12,808 nucleotides of DNA from Candidatus Atribacteria bacterium. GTDB lineage: Bacteria > Atribacterota > JS1 > SB-45 > 34-128. Below are positions 1 through 5,218 of this stretch, in pieces; the stretch's first letter is position 1; each line of letters starts with the position of its first letter. The position numbers were made by a program, and so were the translations under genes. The stretch covers positions 8,818 through 21,625 of the forward strand of contig DMCY01000033.1 in the NCBI GenBank assembly GCA_003451675.1, given 5' to 3'. The notes beneath the pieces were generated by a model. The model was not told the origin of the DNA and made no database searches. It was given only the letters and a program-made list of their open reading frames with translations.

Positions 1-100
1 CCTCTGGCTCATCCTTCGGCTTCTCTATCGGCTTCCTATTCGCCTGTTCCCTTGCTATTTGGCTCTGTAGTTTTTTAAACTTTGCTGTGCTTTTATACAT
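1..100 (-). CDS. 5' part of an unknown gene, runs off the left edge
   Basis: The minus frame from the ATG at 100 stays open to the window edge (33 codons). The visible N-terminus, starting M-Y-K-S-T-A-K-F, is rich in Lys, Gln, Arg and Pro and then Glu-Pro, so it looks like a charged, probably disordered or helical leader. The start overlaps the last 8 bases of the multi-HTH gene, and an AAGGATGGG stretch about 5-10 bases upstream can serve as ribosome site, which fits translational coupling. The position after a DNA-binding protein would suit a small terminase subunit or another late-boundary gene, but nothing seen here proves it. Function unknown. Confidence 0.65.
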   Translation of the reverse strand, partial: MYKSTAKFKKLQSQIAREQANRKPIEKPKDEPE

Positions 101-701
101 TTTTACCCATCCTTATATGTATTATTCTATTCAACTTCCTATCTATCGCCTTTCGTGTCCTTCCAAATCTCTTGGCAAGCTCATCAATAGTTTCCCCGCT
201 GTGATACAAATCTAATAATACTTTTTCCTCTTCTTCTGTCCACCTGGTATAATTATTTCCCCACCGGGTTATATCCTGTAGTCTTTTTTCTTTCAACCAC
301 TGCGGTTCTATCCCCAGACTATAGGGTATAATCTTTCTGGCGTCATAGCATGCCTGATTCTGTTCTAACCATTTCAGAAGGTCATCATGCTTTATTCTCC
401 AGGCTCCTTTTTTCTTACCAGTGAACATTAGTTTATATTTTCCCTTCAGTCCCCGGTATTTTACCCATCTAACTATCGTTGCAGCTTGTTTTCCCAGAAT
501 ACAACCCACCTGATGAGCAGTAAAATATTCGCCAGCGTTTTGAATACCACCCAATTTTAGCTTCTTTGCTTTGGATTGAATCCCGCTGGTAGTTCTATTT
601 AGTGCTCTGGCAATATCGGATAAAGACCTTTCACCCCAGAAGGTCATCAAATATTCTATATCTTTTTCATCATACCTTTTTCTGTATAATTTTGTCAACA
701 T
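93..701 (-). CDS. Phage DNA-binding protein with three helix-turn-helix-like segments
   Basis: 202 residues. Three DNA-binding-like segments can be read: residues about 10-50 resemble a SANT/Myb-like or GcrA-like HTH (S-L-S-D-I-A-R-A-L-N-R-T, then I-Q-S-K-A-K-K-L); residues 57-113 resemble a MerR/excisionase-type winged helix (F-T-A-H-Q-V-G-C-I-L-G, W-R-I-K-H-D-D-L-L-K-W-L); residues 152-194 are a second Myb-like unit (W-T-E-E-E-E-K-V-L-L-D-L-Y, I-D-E-L-A-K-R-F-G-R-T). The start at 701 has GGAG eight bases upstream and overlaps the VRR-NUC gene by 32 bases. A transcriptional regulator, perhaps of the genes downstream, or a small-terminase-like DNA recogniser are both possible. The duplicated Myb-like units at both ends suggest binding to a bipartite or repeated site (inference). 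Confidence 0.85.
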   Translation of the reverse strand: MLTKLYRKRYDEKDIEYLMTFWGERSLSDIARALNRTTSGIQSKAKKLKLGGIQNAGEYFTAHQVGCILGKQAATIVRWVKYRGLKGKYKLMFTGKKKGAWRIKHDDLLKWLEQNQACYDARKIIPYSLGIEPQWLKEKRLQDITRWGNNYTRWTEEEEKVLLDLYHSGETIDELAKRFGRTRKAIDRKLNRIIHIRMGKNV

Positions 702-972
702 CTTCTATACTCCGGACCACATAATATTCCCCACCATAAGATTTTATAATCTTCTCAAATTCTATCTGCCCTTCGGATTGCTTACCTTTTAATGTTTTTA
801 TCTCTAAAAACAATACCCTGCTATCCTTGATAGCTATTCTATCAGGTAACCCTTTCTGGCTACCCAATCCCTGCATAAGAGGGAAACTATACCAACCAAG
901 ATAGGAAAGATAGTCCTTGATTTGTTTCTTTATTGAAGTTTCATTTGGTATTGGTTTATATTGTTTTGACAT
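670..972 (-). CDS. VRR-NUC domain nuclease
   Basis: 100 residues, the usual size for stand-alone phage VRR-NUC proteins (PD-(D/E)XK fold, single domain). Seen in sequence: E11 in the first helix, G-x-G-S-Q-K-G-L-P-D with D44, and the core F-L-E-I-K-T with E57 and K59 followed by K-G-K-Q-S-E-G-Q. This is the expected E...GxPD...ExK...Q order, so the active site looks intact. The family is related to FAN1 and Holliday-junction-type nucleases; in phages it sits in replication modules and probably cuts branched DNA. The start has AAGGGA upstream; the gene overlaps the DnaB reading frame by 43 bases at one end and the HTH gene by 32 at the other. Confidence 0.92.
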   Translation of the reverse strand: MSKQYKPIPNETSIKKQIKDYLSYLGWYSFPLMQGLGSQKGLPDRIAIKDSRVLFLEIKTLKGKQSEGQIEFEKIIKSYGGEYYVVRSIEDVDKIIQKKV

Positions 973-2258
973 TCTTTTTCCCTTTCTTTCTTATAATCTG
1001 AAGAATTTTCAATCCTACAATATTCAGGATAAAAATCCAGTTTACATCTTCCAATAACCCCATCCCTGTTTTTTGATACAATTATCTCTATCTCTTCAGG
1101 AGGTTCTCCACCCTTTCTGGGATTAACCTCTTCCTGTAATCGTTTTTTCCAATAGACAAATATAACCATGTTGGATTTTTCCTCTATAGCTCCACTATCT
1201 CTTAAATCACTTAATTTAGGAGCAGCAAGCTTATCATCTTCTTTCCTGCGTTTCAATTGACTTAAAACAAAAACCACCTTCCTATTTTCTAAGGCCATCG
1301 CCTGTAAATCTTTCATATTATTTGTTACCCTCTGGTAATCACTCAAACCCCTTTCCCGTGTGTCCATATTCTGTAGATGATCAACAAAAATAATATCAGG
1401 ATTATATTTTTTAATTAAAAAATTAATATCAGAGGTATATAAAACCGTCCTAATATTAATTTTCCAAACATCTCCTAAGGCAATACTGGCCTGTCTAATT
1501 TTATCTTCTGTTTCTTTATCTATATTTCCTCTCCGAAATTCCATAATATTAGCATCAGTCCTATTCGATAATATTCTCCTGGCAGTCTCCAGTGGTGTCA
1601 TCTCAGAACTACAATATAAAATATTCAGTCCCTGTTCAGCAAAATCAATAGCTAATTGTAAGGCCAGCATAGTTTTCCCTTGGGAAGTATATCCACCTAT
1701 TACAATTGTTTCGCCATAATCAACACCACCAAGGTAATAATTAAGTTCCTCCAAGTTAAATTTATAGGCAACCCCTTCACTGGATCTCTTTAATGTAGCC
1801 AGAAACAATTCTTTTAAAGTTTGCTCATCTGCTTTTTTTTCTAATGGTGGATAATCAAGTATCTTTGCCGTCAGATCCTGAAATTCAATCTTACCCTCTT
1901 TATATTGCTCCAGAAGAATATATACTTCCCTCTGATAAGTTGTTTGCTTCAAGATGTTACAATAATCTATCGCTTTATAAGTTACCGGAACCGTATTCAT
2001 CAAATCAGTAATATAAGATACTTCCACCTCGTTAAGTTTTTTCTTTTTGGTTAGAATATATTGAATGTTAACAAGATCAATATTCTTTTCTTCTTTAATA
2101 AGTGCTCTCATACCACTAAATATAATCTGGTGCTTTGTAATATAAAAATCTTTTACCGCAAGGTGCTCAATTCCAATGTGTGCGTCTTCTGGATCATTCA
2201 GCATAGCTCCCAGAATAGCTCTTTCCACTTCTATATTTTTAGGTATCATGTTTGTCAT
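930..2258 (-). CDS. DnaB-like replicative DNA helicase
   Basis: 442 residues, normal for phage and bacterial DnaB. The N-terminal domain (I-E-V-E-R-A-I-L-G-A-M-L) is followed by a RecA-like C-terminal motor: Walker A G-G-Y-T-S-Q-G-K-T at 188-196, S-E-M at 218-220, Walker B F-V-D-H-L-Q at 291-296, S-Q-L near 333, R-D-S-G-A-I-E-E at 353-360 and K-N-R-D-G at 396-400. It unwinds the parental duplex at the phage fork as a hexamer. A start eight codons further upstream is open, but the ATG at 2258 has AAAGGGG just upstream and forms an ATGA overlap with the end of the DnaD-like gene, so I chose it. The coupling fits a loader-helicase pair made in balanced amounts. Confidence 0.95.
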   Translation of the reverse strand: MTNMIPKNIEVERAILGAMLNDPEDAHIGIEHLAVKDFYITKHQIIFSGMRALIKEEKNIDLVNIQYILTKKKKLNEVEVSYITDLMNTVPVTYKAIDYCNILKQTTYQREVYILLEQYKEGKIEFQDLTAKILDYPPLEKKADEQTLKELFLATLKRSSEGVAYKFNLEELNYYLGGVDYGETIVIGGYTSQGKTMLALQLAIDFAEQGLNILYCSSEMTPLETARRILSNRTDANIMEFRRGNIDKETEDKIRQASIALGDVWKINIRTVLYTSDINFLIKKYNPDIIFVDHLQNMDTRERGLSDYQRVTNNMKDLQAMALENRKVVFVLSQLKRRKEDDKLAAPKLSDLRDSGAIEEKSNMVIFVYWKKRLQEEVNPRKGGEPPEEIEIIVSKNRDGVIGRCKLDFYPEYCRIENSSDYKKEREKECQNNINQYQMKLQ

Positions 2259-2821
2259 ATTTTTCCCCTTTCTTTTTCCCATCTATACATAGCACTAAGA
2301 TCAGTATTAATACCATGACCGAAGTTCGGCATTTCTTCTTCTTTTTTTTCTTCTTCTTTTACCGGTATAAAAAATTCTTCTTTTTCTTCTTTCTTATATA
2401 AATTCTTGTTTATGGCTCTCTGTTGGCTCTCTGTTGGCTCTCTGTTGGCACTTCTGTTGGCACTTCTGTTGGCACTTTTTTCGGTATTGGATTGATATAA
2501 CTCGTAATTTACAATGGTTATAAGCAAAAATCTGTTGGTACTTCTATAGGTAATCATATTGTCTCCTTTTAGAGCAGTTAGGAAAGAATTTGTGCGTTTT
2601 TTATTCCAACCAAATAATTTACATAATTTTAGTTTTGAGGTAATAAGTTGACCCCTTTTAACTGGTATGTATTCATTTCTAAAATTTGCTACCCCATCTT
2701 TACTGTTAGCCTGTGAATACAAATAACTCCAGGCATAACCATCACACCAGGGCTTTCTTTCTGAAATCCAACTATTAAATTGCTCTCTCCATAATCGAAC
2801 CCATCCCTTATTTTTTTTCAT
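2255..2821 (-). CDS. DnaD-like replisome organiser / replication initiator
   Basis: 188 residues. The N-terminal about 110 residues follow the winged-helix pattern common in phage replication proteins: W-x-Y-L-x-x-x-A-N near 31-39, I-P-V-K-R-G-Q-L-I-T-S at 52-62, then G-W-N-K-K-R-T-x-x-F-L-T-A-L-K-G-D-N-M-I and T-I-V-N-Y-E-L-Y-Q ending at 110. A low-complexity linker (residues 116-136) is encoded by DNA repeats, followed by a Lys/Glu-rich tail. Such proteins bind the origin and help load the helicase; here the DnaB gene follows with an ATGA overlap. AAGGGA lies 8 bases before the start, inside the end of the preceding 65-residue gene (14-base overlap). The assignment to the DnaD/replisome-organiser type rests on pattern and context. 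Confidence 0.85.
   Translation of the reverse strand: MKKNKGWVRLWREQFNSWISERKPWCDGYAWSYLYSQANSKDGVANFRNEYIPVKRGQLITSKLKLCKLFGWNKKRTNSFLTALKGDNMITYRSTNRFLLITIVNYELYQSNTEKSANRSANRSANREPTESQQRAINKNLYKKEEKEEFFIPVKEEEKKEEEMPNFGHGINTDLSAMYRWEKERGKI
2414..2482. repeat. Tandem 11-bp and 12-bp iteron-like repeats inside the replication gene
   Basis: On the plus strand three perfect copies of GGCTCTCTGTT (2414-2446) run directly into two perfect copies of GGCACTTCTGTT (2447-2470) and a partial third (GGCACTT at 2471). A degenerate isolated copy, TCTGTTGGTACTTCT, lies at 2531-2545. The 11-bp copies are read in three successive frames while the 12-bp copies give S-A-N-R repeats in the protein. Several phages (lambda O, lactococcal phage initiators) carry their origin as iterons inside the initiator gene, so these are good candidates for binding sites of the encoded protein and thus the replication origin. 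That role is inference; the repeats are seen directly. Confidence 0.8.
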
Positions 2822-3005
2822 AAGGATTCCCTTCTATTTTTTCTTTCAGATCTTCTAACTCCTCGATTACTTCTCCCATCTGGATATAGTAAATCTGCAA
2901 TATAGATTTTATGTATTTATGTTCTTTATCCTGGGCATAGTCTACCTTTGTTAATATGTTTTCTAAAGCTTTTTGCATCCCCTTTAAATCTTCAAGGTTA
3001 TTCAT
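2808..3005 (-). CDS. Small helical protein in the replication operon, function unknown
   Basis: 65 residues, rich in Glu, Lys, Leu and Ile (M-N-N-L-E-D-L-K-G-M at the start, G-E-V-I-E-E-L-E-D-L-K-E-K-I-E near the end), predicted to be almost wholly alpha-helical and probably a short coiled coil. AGAGG about ten bases upstream serves as ribosome site. It is the first clear gene after the promoter at 3183-3211 and the structured leader, and its end overlaps the DnaD-like gene by 14 bases. An accessory replication factor is suggested by place only. Confidence 0.75.
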   Translation of the reverse strand: MNNLEDLKGMQKALENILTKVDYAQDKEHKYIKSILQIYYIQMGEVIEELEDLKEKIEGNPYEKK

Positions 3006-3008
3006 TTT

Positions 3009-3149
3009 CTAATTACCTCTCTTGATCAACTTGATATAAAAATAGGAAAAGAAAAACGCTAACCAAGTGGGGAACTTGCCCCAGTGATAGAGCAAGCAAA
3101 AGTGGTTGATTAGCGTTCCTTTTCCTATAATTTTATTTCTTTTATTCAT
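3009..3149 (-). CDS. Possible small hydrophobic leader protein across the structured region
   Basis: A 46-codon frame begins at the ATG at 3149 (M-N-K-R-N-K-I-I-G-K) and contains one strongly hydrophobic stretch (W-L-A-F-F-F-S-Y-F-Y-I-K-L-I) before a basic end. Its stop lies 3 bases before the next start, in a position suited to translational coupling. Against it: only a weak ribosome site (AGTGG), and the frame spans a long inverted repeat that explains the base order without coding. An upstream ATG at 3194 would give 61 codons. It may be a real membrane peptide, a leader peptide whose translation melts the hairpin, or chance. Confidence 0.3.
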   Translation of the reverse strand: MNKRNKIIGKGTLINHFCLLYHWGKFPTWLAFFFSYFYIKLIKRGN

Positions 3150-3165
3150 TATATTTACCACTTTT
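3042..3165 (-). promoter_or_regulatory. Structured 5' leader of the replication operon (attenuator-like)
   Basis: Plus-strand 3042-3051 (ATAGGAAAAG) is complementary to 3119-3128, and 3055-3062 (AACGCTAA) to 3110-3117, giving an interrupted 18-bp stem. In the minus transcript the stem is followed by a short U run (3041-3038). Inside it, 3068-3072 pairs with 3079-3083 (TGGGG/CCCCA, six-base loop). A 9-base segment at 3157-3165 is perfectly complementary to 3098-3106 within the loop side, a pairing that crosses the main stem and so is either exclusive with it or a pseudoknot. With a promoter just upstream this reads as a regulated leader in front of the replication genes. No known riboswitch class was recognised. 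Confidence 0.6.
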
Positions 3166-3182
3166 CCCCCCCCACTATTAAA

Positions 3183-3211
3183 CATATACCACATTATCTT
3201 TCAATTGTCAA
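3183..3211 (-). promoter_or_regulatory. Sigma-70-type promoter for the replication operon
   Basis: On the minus strand a perfect TTGACA (plus 3206-3211) is followed after 17 bases by TATATG (plus 3183-3188). The predicted start is near 3175, about 170 bases before the 65-residue gene, so the transcript would carry the structured leader. It overlaps the end of the preceding small gene. Confidence 0.6.
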
Positions 3212-3400
3212 GGCCAACTTTTCTTTACACTTCTCCACGATATAATCATTTAAACTATGCCAGTCCGCACTACCTAAAATACCATAGCGTGGAGCGTGCT
3301 TTACTCCGTCGATGTAGCCTTGTGAATATCTCATAGCATCCATAATGTTTTCAGTTTCAAATTTTCGGTCAATTACTTTTCTAATATCGGTTAAAATCAT
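3194..3400 (-). CDS. Small unknown protein, second member of a duplicated gene pair
   Basis: 68 residues, no known family recognised. The centre (I-M-D-A-M-R-Y-S-Q-G-Y-I-D-G-V-K-H-A) matches in pattern the C-terminal half of the fused protein at 4729-5079 (P-Q-D-A-F-K-F-A-E-G-F-I-T-A-L-K-R-Y-A), and both have nearly the same length from their own start and a similar polar end. Both also follow directly a member of the M-I-I-x-x-x-I-Q-P-K family. AGGAAGGG precedes the start, ten bases after the stop of the zinc-ribbon gene. The region around D-x-x-x-x-x-x-G-[YF] suggests a helix-rich fold; function unknown. Confidence 0.75.
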   Translation of the reverse strand: MILTDIRKVIDRKFETENIMDAMRYSQGYIDGVKHAPRYGILGSADWHSLNDYIVEKCKEKLALTIER

Positions 3401-3410
3401 ACTACCCTTC

Positions 3411-3728
3411 CTATCTACTCCCTATAAAAGAATTCCCGCAATAATCGCATTGCAATCTTGTTGTCTCTGGAGCATTACAAAAGAAATCATGATTGATTTT
3501 ATGACATTCTGGACATTCCCATTCAATTTCTATTGGTCTAACAATTTTTATTTTAATTTCCTCCATTTCATTATTATTATTCATTTGTTTTTCCTGTGGA
3601 TCAGGTTCATCCTCTACTTCACACTTCCAGTTATCAACCCCGAAAGTCTCCAGAAATTCCGAGAAGTAATCAATTACATCTCTATATTGCTCTTCTGTTT
3701 TGGGTTGAATATAGTATTTAATTATCAT
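3411..3728 (-). CDS. MIIKYYIQPK-family protein fused to a zinc ribbon (copy A)
   Basis: 105 residues. The N-terminal about 45 residues are nearly the same as the 51-residue protein at 4165-4320 (I count 35 of the first 42 positions identical, with W-K-C-E-V-E-D-E-P in both). After an Asn/Glu linker, the C-terminal part has C-P-E-C and C-D-Y-C-G, a two-knuckle zinc ribbon, with an additional C in between. Zinc ribbons of this kind bind nucleic acid or protein; the N-terminal domain is unknown. AAGGAGG sits seven bases before the start. It is directly followed by the 68-residue gene. The fusion suggests the small family works as an adaptor on nucleic acid or a host protein (inference). Confidence 0.85.
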   Translation of the reverse strand: MIIKYYIQPKTEEQYRDVIDYFSEFLETFGVDNWKCEVEDEPDPQEKQMNNNNEMEEIKIKIVRPIEIEWECPECHKINHDFFCNAPETTRLQCDYCGNSFIGSR

Positions 3729-3756
3729 TGTTTACCTCCTTAAATAATTCCTCCAT
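3718..3756 (-). pseudogene. Remnant of the 3' end of the 72-residue gene upstream of copy A
   Basis: A 12-codon frame, M-E-E-L-F-K-E-V-N-N-D-N then stop, overlaps the start of copy A. The 72-residue gene at 4310-4528 ends M-E-E-L-L-K-E-A-K-N-D-N and overlaps copy B in the same way. No homologous sequence precedes the 12 codons, so this is best read as the edge of a duplicated segment. It may still be translated as a mini-ORF that couples ribosomes into copy A. Confidence 0.6.
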
Positions 3757-3764
3757 ATTTTCCT

Positions 3765-3956
3765 TCACACTTCATAAACTGTTACATGTGTGGACATTTG
3801 CTTGTCTGTATTTTCTGTTCCATGTAATTCCAGATAATATATTTCCCCATTCTTTAATTCCCTAATGAAGTTTCCAACATTAGGGTCATCCTCCGTCAGT
3901 ATAATCATTATGGAATTTTTTTCCTTTGATGCTAAACCTTTTATGATTGAAGCCAT
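3765..3956 (-). CDS. Small unknown phage protein
   Basis: 63 residues, no family recognised. An N-terminal basic segment (I-I-K-G-L-A-S-K-E-K-N) is followed by strand-like stretches (S-I-M-I-I-L-T; E-I-Y-Y-L-E-L-H-G) and a Thr/Val-rich end (T-H-V-T-V-Y-E-V), so a small beta-rich fold is likely. AAGGAG lies eight bases before the start, which overlaps the end of the 75-residue gene by 16 bases. It lies between copies B and A of the duplicated family and may have been inserted or retained there when the copies formed. Confidence 0.7.
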   Translation of the reverse strand: MASIIKGLASKEKNSIMIILTEDDPNVGNFIRELKNGEIYYLELHGTENTDKQMSTHVTVYEV

Positions 3957-4168
3957 GTTTTATCTCCTTCCTCTATCCTTTTTATTTTATCTACAAATTT
4001 ATCCACTGCCCTATCAATGGTTATTCCCCATGCTCCTATTACACAAGTAAAACCCTTATCCCTTCCAAGTGCAGTTATTCTATAGCCTCCCCTTCTGCGT
4101 TGGTGTAATTTTATATCATAAAAGCCTGGATAAACTTGTTCTATTTTTTGCAAATAAATACCTTTCAT
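3941..4168 (-). CDS. Small basic unknown phage protein
   Basis: 75 residues, basic and aromatic, with H-Q-R-R-R-G-G-Y-R-I-T and a C-terminal helix (I-D-R-A-V-D-K-F-V-D-K-I-K-R-I-E-E). The layout, a strand-rich front followed by a helix, resembles small phage proteins built on a short beta-sheet plus helix, but no family was recognised. GGAGGGGG precedes the start, which forms an ATGA overlap with copy B, so translation is coupled to it. Confidence 0.72.
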   Translation of the reverse strand: MKGIYLQKIEQVYPGFYDIKLHQRRRGGYRITALGRDKGFTCVIGAWGITIDRAVDKFVDKIKRIEEGDKTWLQS

Positions 4169-4320
4169 TTATTTTCCCCCTCCCCAGGTGGTTCGGGCTC
4201 ATCCTCTACTTCACATTTCCAGTTGTCTATCCCCCAGGCTTCCAGGAAGTCAGAAAAATAATCAATAATATCACGATATTGATCATCAGTTTTCGGTTGG
4301 ATGTAATACTTAATTATCAT
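4165..4320 (-). CDS. MIIKYYIQPK-family protein, stand-alone (copy B)
   Basis: 51 residues from the ATG at 4320; an upstream ATG at 4380 is open but has no ribosome site, whereas AAGGAGG lies seven bases before 4320 and the copy A start aligns exactly. It has the core I-Q-P-K-T-D-D-Q-Y-R-D-I-I-D-Y-F-S-D-F-L-E and the D-N-W-K-C-E-V-E-D-E-P block, then a short Pro/Gly/Glu tail. The first half looks like strand then helix. No known family; this is the minimal form of the three-copy family in the window. It overlaps the 72-residue gene by 11 bases. Confidence 0.75.
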   Translation of the reverse strand: MIIKYYIQPKTDDQYRDIIDYFSDFLEAWGIDNWKCEVEDEPEPPGEGENK

Positions 4321-4528
4321 TCTTTGCCTCCTTAAGTAATTCCTCCATATATTTTTTAATCTTCTTCTGTTCTTTGTCAAAATTGGTTAGAATTGTTAAA
4401 GTGGTAAGCATAAAATCTAATACCAAACAAGTTTCGGCATTCATATCACGACCTTCACGCCACAAATTTCCTGCCCAATTCTTATAATTTTCAGTTATCT
4501 TTTGTAGATGTTTTAGGTTACTTATCAT
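4310..4528 (-). CDS. Small helical unknown phage protein
   Basis: 72 residues, predicted helical throughout, with a hydrophobic centre (A-E-T-C-L-V-L-D-F-M-L-T-T-L-T-I-L-T) flanked by basic ends (K-H-L-Q-K-I-T-E-N-Y-K; K-K-I-K-K-Y-M-E-E-L-L-K-E). It could be a helical hairpin or a peripheral membrane protein. AAGGAG precedes the start by eight bases. Its end overlaps copy B, and a relic of its last 12 codons lies in front of copy A. Confidence 0.72.
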   Translation of the reverse strand: MISNLKHLQKITENYKNWAGNLWREGRDMNAETCLVLDFMLTTLTILTNFDKEQKKIKKYMEELLKEAKNDN

Positions 4529-4529
4529 T

Positions 4530-4727
4530 TTATTTCTCCTTATTTTTTACTGGTTCAATCGAAATATCTGTCCCAGGTCCTAAAATTCCTATTCCAGCTT
4601 TTTTATCTTCACAATATCTGGCTAAATTTGAAAAATGTTCTGCCAATTTTCTAAATGCATCGACAATATCTGTTGCATAAAATCTTGCTTTACCCTTTAA
4701 TTCAAATTCTATTTCTTTTTTCTTCAT
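4530..4727 (-). CDS. Small unknown phage protein
   Basis: 65 residues. Front strand I-E-F-E-L-K-G-K-A-R-F, helix D-I-V-D-A-F-R-K-L-A-E-H-F-S-N-L, then G-I-G-I-L-G-P-G-T-D-I-S-I-E-P-V. This strand-helix-strand layout with an [LP]-G-T-D-I-x-I-x-P end is a pattern I associate with short phage proteins of unknown role, but I cannot name a family. AAGGGAGG precedes the start, and the gap to the fused copy C is one base. Confidence 0.72.
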   Translation of the reverse strand: MKKKEIEFELKGKARFYATDIVDAFRKLAEHFSNLARYCEDKKAGIGILGPGTDISIEPVKNKEK

Positions 4728-4728
4728 T

Positions 4729-5079
4729 TCATTCCTCCCTTTTTGTAATATACTTTGCGAGCAAATTGTGATTATAATTATTCAATTCCGTAAAGTCTTT
4801 AAAATTAATTACCGCATATCTCTTAAGTGCGGTAATAAATCCTTCGGCAAACTTGAAAGCATCCTGAGGTGATTGCGATTCATAACTTTCTTCAATGTTC
4901 TTTTTAATTTCTTCGGCAATAATAAATATATCAGCCATTATTTTTTCTCCTTTATGATTTATTTGCAGTTCATATTTTTTATGTTCTATATTATTCGTAT
5001 CTAAAAAATCTCCTATCATATCCATCACATCGCAATATTCTGCAAAAGATTTCGGTTGAATATCAAATCTAATAATCAT
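4729..5079 (-). CDS. Two-domain fusion: MIIxxxIQPK domain (copy C) plus 69-residue domain, with internal start
   Basis: 116 residues from the ATG at 5079 (chosen over 5082 because GGAGG spacing and alignment with copies A and B favour it). The first 47 residues are a diverged copy of the family (M-I-I-R-F-D-I-Q-P-K; Y-C-D-V-M-D; D-F-L-D). The remainder starts at an in-frame ATG at 4938 that has a perfect AAAGGAG at plus 4947-4953, eight bases upstream, and resembles the separate 68-residue protein at 3194-3400. So the pair that is two genes next to copy A is one frame here, probably with a second product of 69 residues. Function unknown. The start overlaps the 49-residue gene by 11 bases. Confidence 0.78.
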   Translation of the reverse strand: MIIRFDIQPKSFAEYCDVMDMIGDFLDTNNIEHKKYELQINHKGEKIMADIFIIAEEIKKNIEESYESQSPQDAFKFAEGFITALKRYAVINFKDFTELNNYNHNLLAKYITKREE

Positions 5080-5218
5080 CATCTACCTCCTTCCTCTTAT
5101 TTTTTAATTGCTTCTGGAGTTCCTTCTTACAAAGATTGCAAGTATTTTCTTCTTTCTCTGCCTTACCCTTGTTTATAATAGGGCAAAGTTTCCCATTGAC
5201 ATAGATTTTCCATTCCAT
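5069..5218 (-). CDS. Small Cys-containing basic protein, function unknown
   Basis: 49 residues from the ATG at 5218, which has AGGAG seven bases upstream; a longer frame from 5293 lies inside the radical SAM gene without a ribosome site. It contains one C-x-x-C (T-C-N-L-C-K) and a lone C near residue 12, then a Lys-rich helix and an acidic end E-V-D-D-D-Y. Three cysteines alone make a weak zinc site. It overlaps the end of the radical SAM gene by 56 bases in another frame, unusually long for this window, and overlaps copy C at the other end. Confidence 0.62.
   Translation of the reverse strand: MEWKIYVNGKLCPIINKGKAEKEENTCNLCKKELQKQLKNKRKEVDDDY

Noticed and set aside
672..698. TTGACA-18-TATGAT promoter-like pair on the minus strand
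   Set aside because: It lies wholly within the first codons of the multi-HTH gene (M-L-T-K-L-Y-R-K-R-Y-D), so a transcript from it would lack that gene's start; the bases are explained by coding.
2061..2318. Plus-strand open frame of 85 codons
   Set aside because: It is the antisense of the DnaB gene start and has no ribosome site; low-complexity Phe/Ile/Cys composition is typical of a shadow frame. The other plus-strand frames (for example 3345-3743, 5951-6271, 9067-9369, 11470-11718) fail for the same reason.
2414..2482. CRISPR array
   Set aside because: The repeats are 11-12 bases, directly adjacent without spacers, and inside a coding gene.
3042..3128. tRNA or hammerhead ribozyme in the structured leader
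   Set aside because: A GTGATAGAGC stretch recalls a D-arm, but no acceptor, anticodon or T-arm can be formed; the conserved CUGAUGA and GAAA core of a hammerhead is absent.
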